Shown piece by piece: positions 13,989 to 16,682 of a stretch of 16,682 nucleotides of DNA. A program made the translations under genes and the position numbers. A model generated the notes under the pieces. The model was not told the origin of the DNA. It worked only from the letters and a program-made list of their open reading frames with translations, and searched no databases. Source of the stretch: Spirochaetia bacterium UBA6919. Lineage in GTDB: Bacteria > Spirochaetota > UBA6919. The number at the start of each line of letters is the position of its first letter. The first letter of the stretch is position 1. The stretch is taken from contig DKAT01000019.1 of assembly GCA_002450905.1 (NCBI GenBank), forward strand, positions 1 through 16,682, read 5' to 3'.

Positions 13989-15014
13989 ATGAATAGTATA
14001 AATAACAATTTAAATTATAAATGGATCCTATTAATCCATCAAATGAATCCACAACAAACAAGTGAACGTGTAAAGATTTGGCGTCGTTTACAGGGTATCG
14101 GAGCTTTGTCTATTAAGAAATCGGTTTATATCCTACCATTTAATAATACTACATATGAGGACTTCCAATGGATTTATCAGGAAATTACAAGTTATGGCGG
14201 CGATGCAACAATTTTTAAAGCAAATACCATAGAAGAATACACTGATCAAGAAATAATCAAGCAATTTCAGGAGCAGAGAAACTTGGAGTATGATCAGATT
14301 ATTTCAGAAGCACTTGACCTTAGATCTCAGTGGAATAATTATTTACAAAATAAAACTCCTGAGGATATGTTAACAAAATATCTTTACACCTTGGAGAAAT
14401 TAAAAAAATCGCTAAAAGAAATAATATCACGTGATTATTTTCATTCTTCCAAAAAGGATCAATCGGAAGAAATACTCGCGAATATGCTTCAAATGATGAA
14501 ATCTGGAGCTTCAACTTATTTTTTAAATGATCAGAAAAAGATTTATAATTTAAAAGACTATCAAAACCGTATATGGTACACCAGAAAGAATATTCATATT
14601 GATAGAATAGCTTCTGGATGGCTAATAAAACGATTTATTGATCCAGGTGCACAGTTCAGATTTATAAAAGAAGACGAAAAGATTATAAATGGTGTTGGGT
14701 TTGATTTATATGAAGGGGAGTTTACTCATATTGGCGAGGATTGTACTTTTGAAACACTAATTAAAAGTTTTGATCTACAGCATGAATCTCTTATACAAAT
14801 TGCTGAAATCATTCATGACATTGATTTGAAAGATAATAAATTTAGTAGAGTAGAATCTGAAGGAATAAATCAGGTCATAAGAGGTTTAAGTCTCTTATTC
14901 AGTAATGATGATAAACTCCTGAATGAATGTATGTTGTTATTGGATGGTCTTTATAAATATTACGATAAAAATCACAGTCTTAATAATAAAGAAAAAATAA
15001 TCTATAAATTATAA
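13989..15014 (+). CDS. chrB: ChrB-type chromate-resistance/regulatory protein, full length
   Basis: A 341-residue protein (344 if the in-frame TTG at 13980 is used; neither start has a clear ribosome site and I prefer the ATG). Counting from the TTG, the N-terminal ChrB domain shows WILLIHQMNP (15-24), ERVKIWRRLQGIGALSIKKSVYILP (29-53), the classic basic, helix-turn-helix-like opening. The C-terminal ChrB domain begins at about W199 with WYTRKNIHIDRIASGWLI, then KRFIDPGAQFRF, GVGFDLYEGEFTHIGEDCTFE and HDIDLKDNKF. The order and spacing of both halves match full-length ChrB, which in chr operons senses chromate and represses or activates transcription. The next gene (27 bp on) is an MFS transporter, not ChrA, and a cupin follows. 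The inducing ion is therefore uncertain. Family call is firm; ligand is inference. Confidence 0.88.
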   Translation: MNSINNNLNYKWILLIHQMNPQQTSERVKIWRRLQGIGALSIKKSVYILPFNNTTYEDFQWIYQEITSYGGDATIFKANTIEEYTDQEIIKQFQEQRNLEYDQIISEALDLRSQWNNYLQNKTPEDMLTKYLYTLEKLKKSLKEIISRDYFHSSKKDQSEEILANMLQMMKSGASTYFLNDQKKIYNLKDYQNRIWYTRKNIHIDRIASGWLIKRFIDPGAQFRFIKEDEKIINGVGFDLYEGEFTHIGEDCTFETLIKSFDLQHESLIQIAEIIHDIDLKDNKFSRVESEGINQVIRGLSLLFSNDDKLLNECMLLLDGLYKYYDKNHSLNNKEKIIYKL

Positions 15015-15041
15015 AAATTAATTATTTAAAAGAAAATTGAC

Positions 15042-16259
15042 ATGAAACAAATTATAACCCCACTCATAGCCCTATGTTCAGTAGGATTCTTTGCACGTAT
15101 AAGTTATGCAATGGCAAGAACTCCGGTACTCCCCTTATTTGCATTCAGTTTGGGTGCTAAAGTAGATGAAATTGGGTTTGTTGTTGGAGCATCAACAATC
15201 ACTGGAATTTTTTTCAAAATGCCTGCAGGAACACTATCTGATATCCTTGGTCGTTACAAAGTCCTATTAATTGGGATTTTTGTTTTCGCCCTCACCCCAT
15301 TCGTCTATTATTTAATCAACTCATACTGGCAGCTTGTGGGAATTCGATTCATCCATGGATTAGCTACATCCATTTACGGACCAGTAGCTATGGCAATGAT
15401 TATTGATGTCGCAGGTAACCAGAAAGGTGGGAAATTATCATTATTTTCATCAATTACTATCATCGGAAATCTTTTAGGAGCACCATTAGGAGGATTCATA
15501 TTATATCAATTAAGTTCAAATGGACAGTATACTCTAGAACAATTCCACTTTACTTACATGATATGTGGAATCCTGGGTCTCATATCCTTATTCTTCACAT
15601 TAACCCAATTCAAAAGATCAAATGGAACAATTAATAATAATTTATCCCTCAAAAAAGTATGGGAGAACTTTAAAAAAGGAATTAAAGAAGTCATCAGTGA
15701 TTACAGAGTCGTCATCACAAGTAATATGGAAGGCATTCAAAATCTATCTCTTGGTGCTCTGGAAGCCTTTCTCCCTATATATGCTGTTACGATGGCTAAA
15801 CTAAATGCCTTTGAAGCAGGGGTTCTCTGGGCTGCACAAATCATCACTACAATTTTATCAAAACCTATCATGGGAAGAATTTCTGATCGCTATGGTAGAA
15901 AGATTATCGTCTTCTCAGGTATGTGGATCTGTGCTATCACCTTTGCTATAATACCATGGACAGTTAATTTTTATATTCTCCTCTTTCTGGCAATGATTTA
16001 CGGAATCGGAGAAGCCTTTGTCACATCATCATCCGCAGCTATGGTAGCCGATTTCTGTAAGGAGGACAACTATGGAGCCGCAATGGGTACTTTTGGAACC
16101 CTCTACGACATCGGTCACGCTTCAGGTCCCATCCTCGCTGGACTTCTATTGAAACATTTAAACTACACCCAATCCTTCTTAATAATTGCATTGATATTAA
16201 TTATAGCATCCATGATATTCCAGATAACAATTCATGAGAAAAAAATATCAACCCATTAA
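15042..16259 (+). CDS. major facilitator superfamily transporter
   Basis: A 405-residue inner-membrane transporter with about twelve hydrophobic segments and a loop between helices six and seven (about 190-215). The MFS motif A occurs in both halves: GTLSDILGRYK (63-73) and the better-preserved GRISDRYGRK (278-287). This is the drug:H+ antiporter-like pattern, implying proton-coupled efflux or uptake; the substrate cannot be read from sequence. It sits 27 bp after the ChrB-type gene and 33 bp before the cupin gene on the same strand. In this operon it takes the place usually held by the ChrA chromate pump, so export of a toxic oxyanion or related compound is an attractive but unproven inference. 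The ribosome site is a weak A-rich purine run. Confidence 0.88.
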   Translation: MKQIITPLIALCSVGFFARISYAMARTPVLPLFAFSLGAKVDEIGFVVGASTITGIFFKMPAGTLSDILGRYKVLLIGIFVFALTPFVYYLINSYWQLVGIRFIHGLATSIYGPVAMAMIIDVAGNQKGGKLSLFSSITIIGNLLGAPLGGFILYQLSSNGQYTLEQFHFTYMICGILGLISLFFTLTQFKRSNGTINNNLSLKKVWENFKKGIKEVISDYRVVITSNMEGIQNLSLGALEAFLPIYAVTMAKLNAFEAGVLWAAQIITTILSKPIMGRISDRYGRKIIVFSGMWICAITFAIIPWTVNFYILLFLAMIYGIGEAFVTSSSAAMVADFCKEDNYGAAMGTFGTLYDIGHASGPILAGLLLKHLNYTQSFLIIALILIIASMIFQITIHEKKISTH

Positions 16260-16292
16260 ACATTTAAATAAATTAATTTAAGGAGAACCCCT

Positions 16293-16661
16293 ATGACACC
16301 TTTTGGAAGCGAAGCTAAAAAACATTTTAATTTAAAAGAAGCTGAGGAGTTCAAAGACAATGCATTTCTCAGAAAACGATTATTCCAGACATCCGATATG
16401 CACTTCAATGTCTATTGTATCAAGCCTGGACAGGAAAATCCACTCCACAAACATCCATTATCCGATGAGATCCTTTATTTTGTAGAAGGTACAGGAGAAT
16501 GCGTCGTAGGAAAAGAAATTTATCCAGTGAAACCAGGGGATCTTGTTCTAGTACCCAAAGATGCACCTCATGCCATCAGAAATACTCATAGCACAAATAA
16601 TATGGTCTGTATTCTGAGCCAATCCCCACTCCCATGTGAACATGTACCGGTACACGAATAA
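16293..16661 (+). CDS. small single-domain cupin protein
   Basis: A 122-residue cytoplasmic beta-barrel protein with both cupin motifs intact. Motif 1 reads G46-x5-H52-x-H54-x4-E59-x6-G66, exactly the consensus. Motif 2 reads G82-x5-P88-x-D90-x2-H93-x3-N97, with Asp for the usual Gly. H52, H54, E59 and H93 should bind one divalent metal (Mn, Fe, Ni or Zn). Cys42, Cys70, Cys106 and Cys115 are present; the last two lie in the short C-terminal tail. Small cupins can be isomerases, dioxygenases or sensors, so no reaction is assigned. A strong AGGAGA ribosome site lies six bases before the ATG, the best in this operon. The stop overlaps the next start as TAATG, indicating the operon continues. Confidence 0.85.
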   Translation: MTPFGSEAKKHFNLKEAEEFKDNAFLRKRLFQTSDMHFNVYCIKPGQENPLHKHPLSDEILYFVEGTGECVVGKEIYPVKPGDLVLVPKDAPHAIRNTHSTNNMVCILSQSPLPCEHVPVHE

Positions 16662-16682
16662 TGAAAATTACTTCAGGACTTA
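16661..16682 (+). CDS. start of a further gene, truncated by the window edge
   Basis: ATG at 16661-16663 overlaps the cupin stop by one base (TAATG) and opens MKITSGL before the sequence ends. No separate ribosome site is visible, so translation would be coupled to the cupin gene. Only seven codons are seen; identity unknown and existence unproven. Confidence 0.35.

Noticed and set aside
14320..14514. Minus-strand open frame inside the ChrB-type gene
   Set aside because: It is antisense to a full-length recognised protein with no independent support.
15622..15804. Second plus-strand frame inside the MFS gene
   Set aside because: It overlaps the MFS reading frame, where helices and motif A are clear. 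No independent support.

Overview
The window is strongly AT-rich and gene-dense. It appears to be chromosomal DNA of a diderm, low-GC bacterium. Three predicted lipoproteins have relaxed lipoboxes (TFSC, FISC, INSC), all with Ser before the Cys. There is also an outer-membrane beta-barrel protein ending in Phe and a series of Lys/Asn/Ile-rich exported proteins. This combination best fits a spirochaete-like organism, but no 16S or marker phylogeny is available, so the assignment is tentative. I see no tRNA, rRNA, CRISPR array, insertion sequence or phage gene.

Layout: positions 1-322 carry no supportable gene. A leftward run (4309 to 323) encodes dCTP deaminase, a PHP-family phosphoesterase, a Met8p/CysG-N-type precorrin-2 dehydrogenase and a large lipoprotein built of four PPC-like repeats. 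Gaps within the run are 52, 16 and 4 bp, so it is probably one operon. A 215-bp divergent spacer separates it from a rightward pair: a PyrE-like phosphoribosyltransferase with an abnormal PRPP loop and a flippase-like (UPF0104) membrane protein. A rightward group of three envelope proteins follows (6399-10857): a DUF3352-like exported protein, a lipoprotein with an SH3b domain and a helical exported protein. They converge, with a 20-bp overlap, on a leftward outer-membrane beta-barrel gene. A small rightward lipoprotein comes next, then leftward tyrS with a DinB-family gene upstream of it.

After a spacer of about 300 bp with inverted repeats, the right end is a rightward operon: a full-length ChrB-type protein, an MFS transporter, a cupin with a complete metal-binding signature, and the first codons of a fourth gene coupled by a TAATG overlap. 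No ChrA chromate pump lies in the window, so the MFS protein is the likely transport partner.

Housekeeping functions here are nucleotide metabolism (dcd, pyrE-like), tetrapyrrole metabolism and tRNA charging. The least explained parts are the three-gene envelope cluster, the PyrE-like protein with a degenerate PRPP loop, and the ChrB-MFS-cupin operon.
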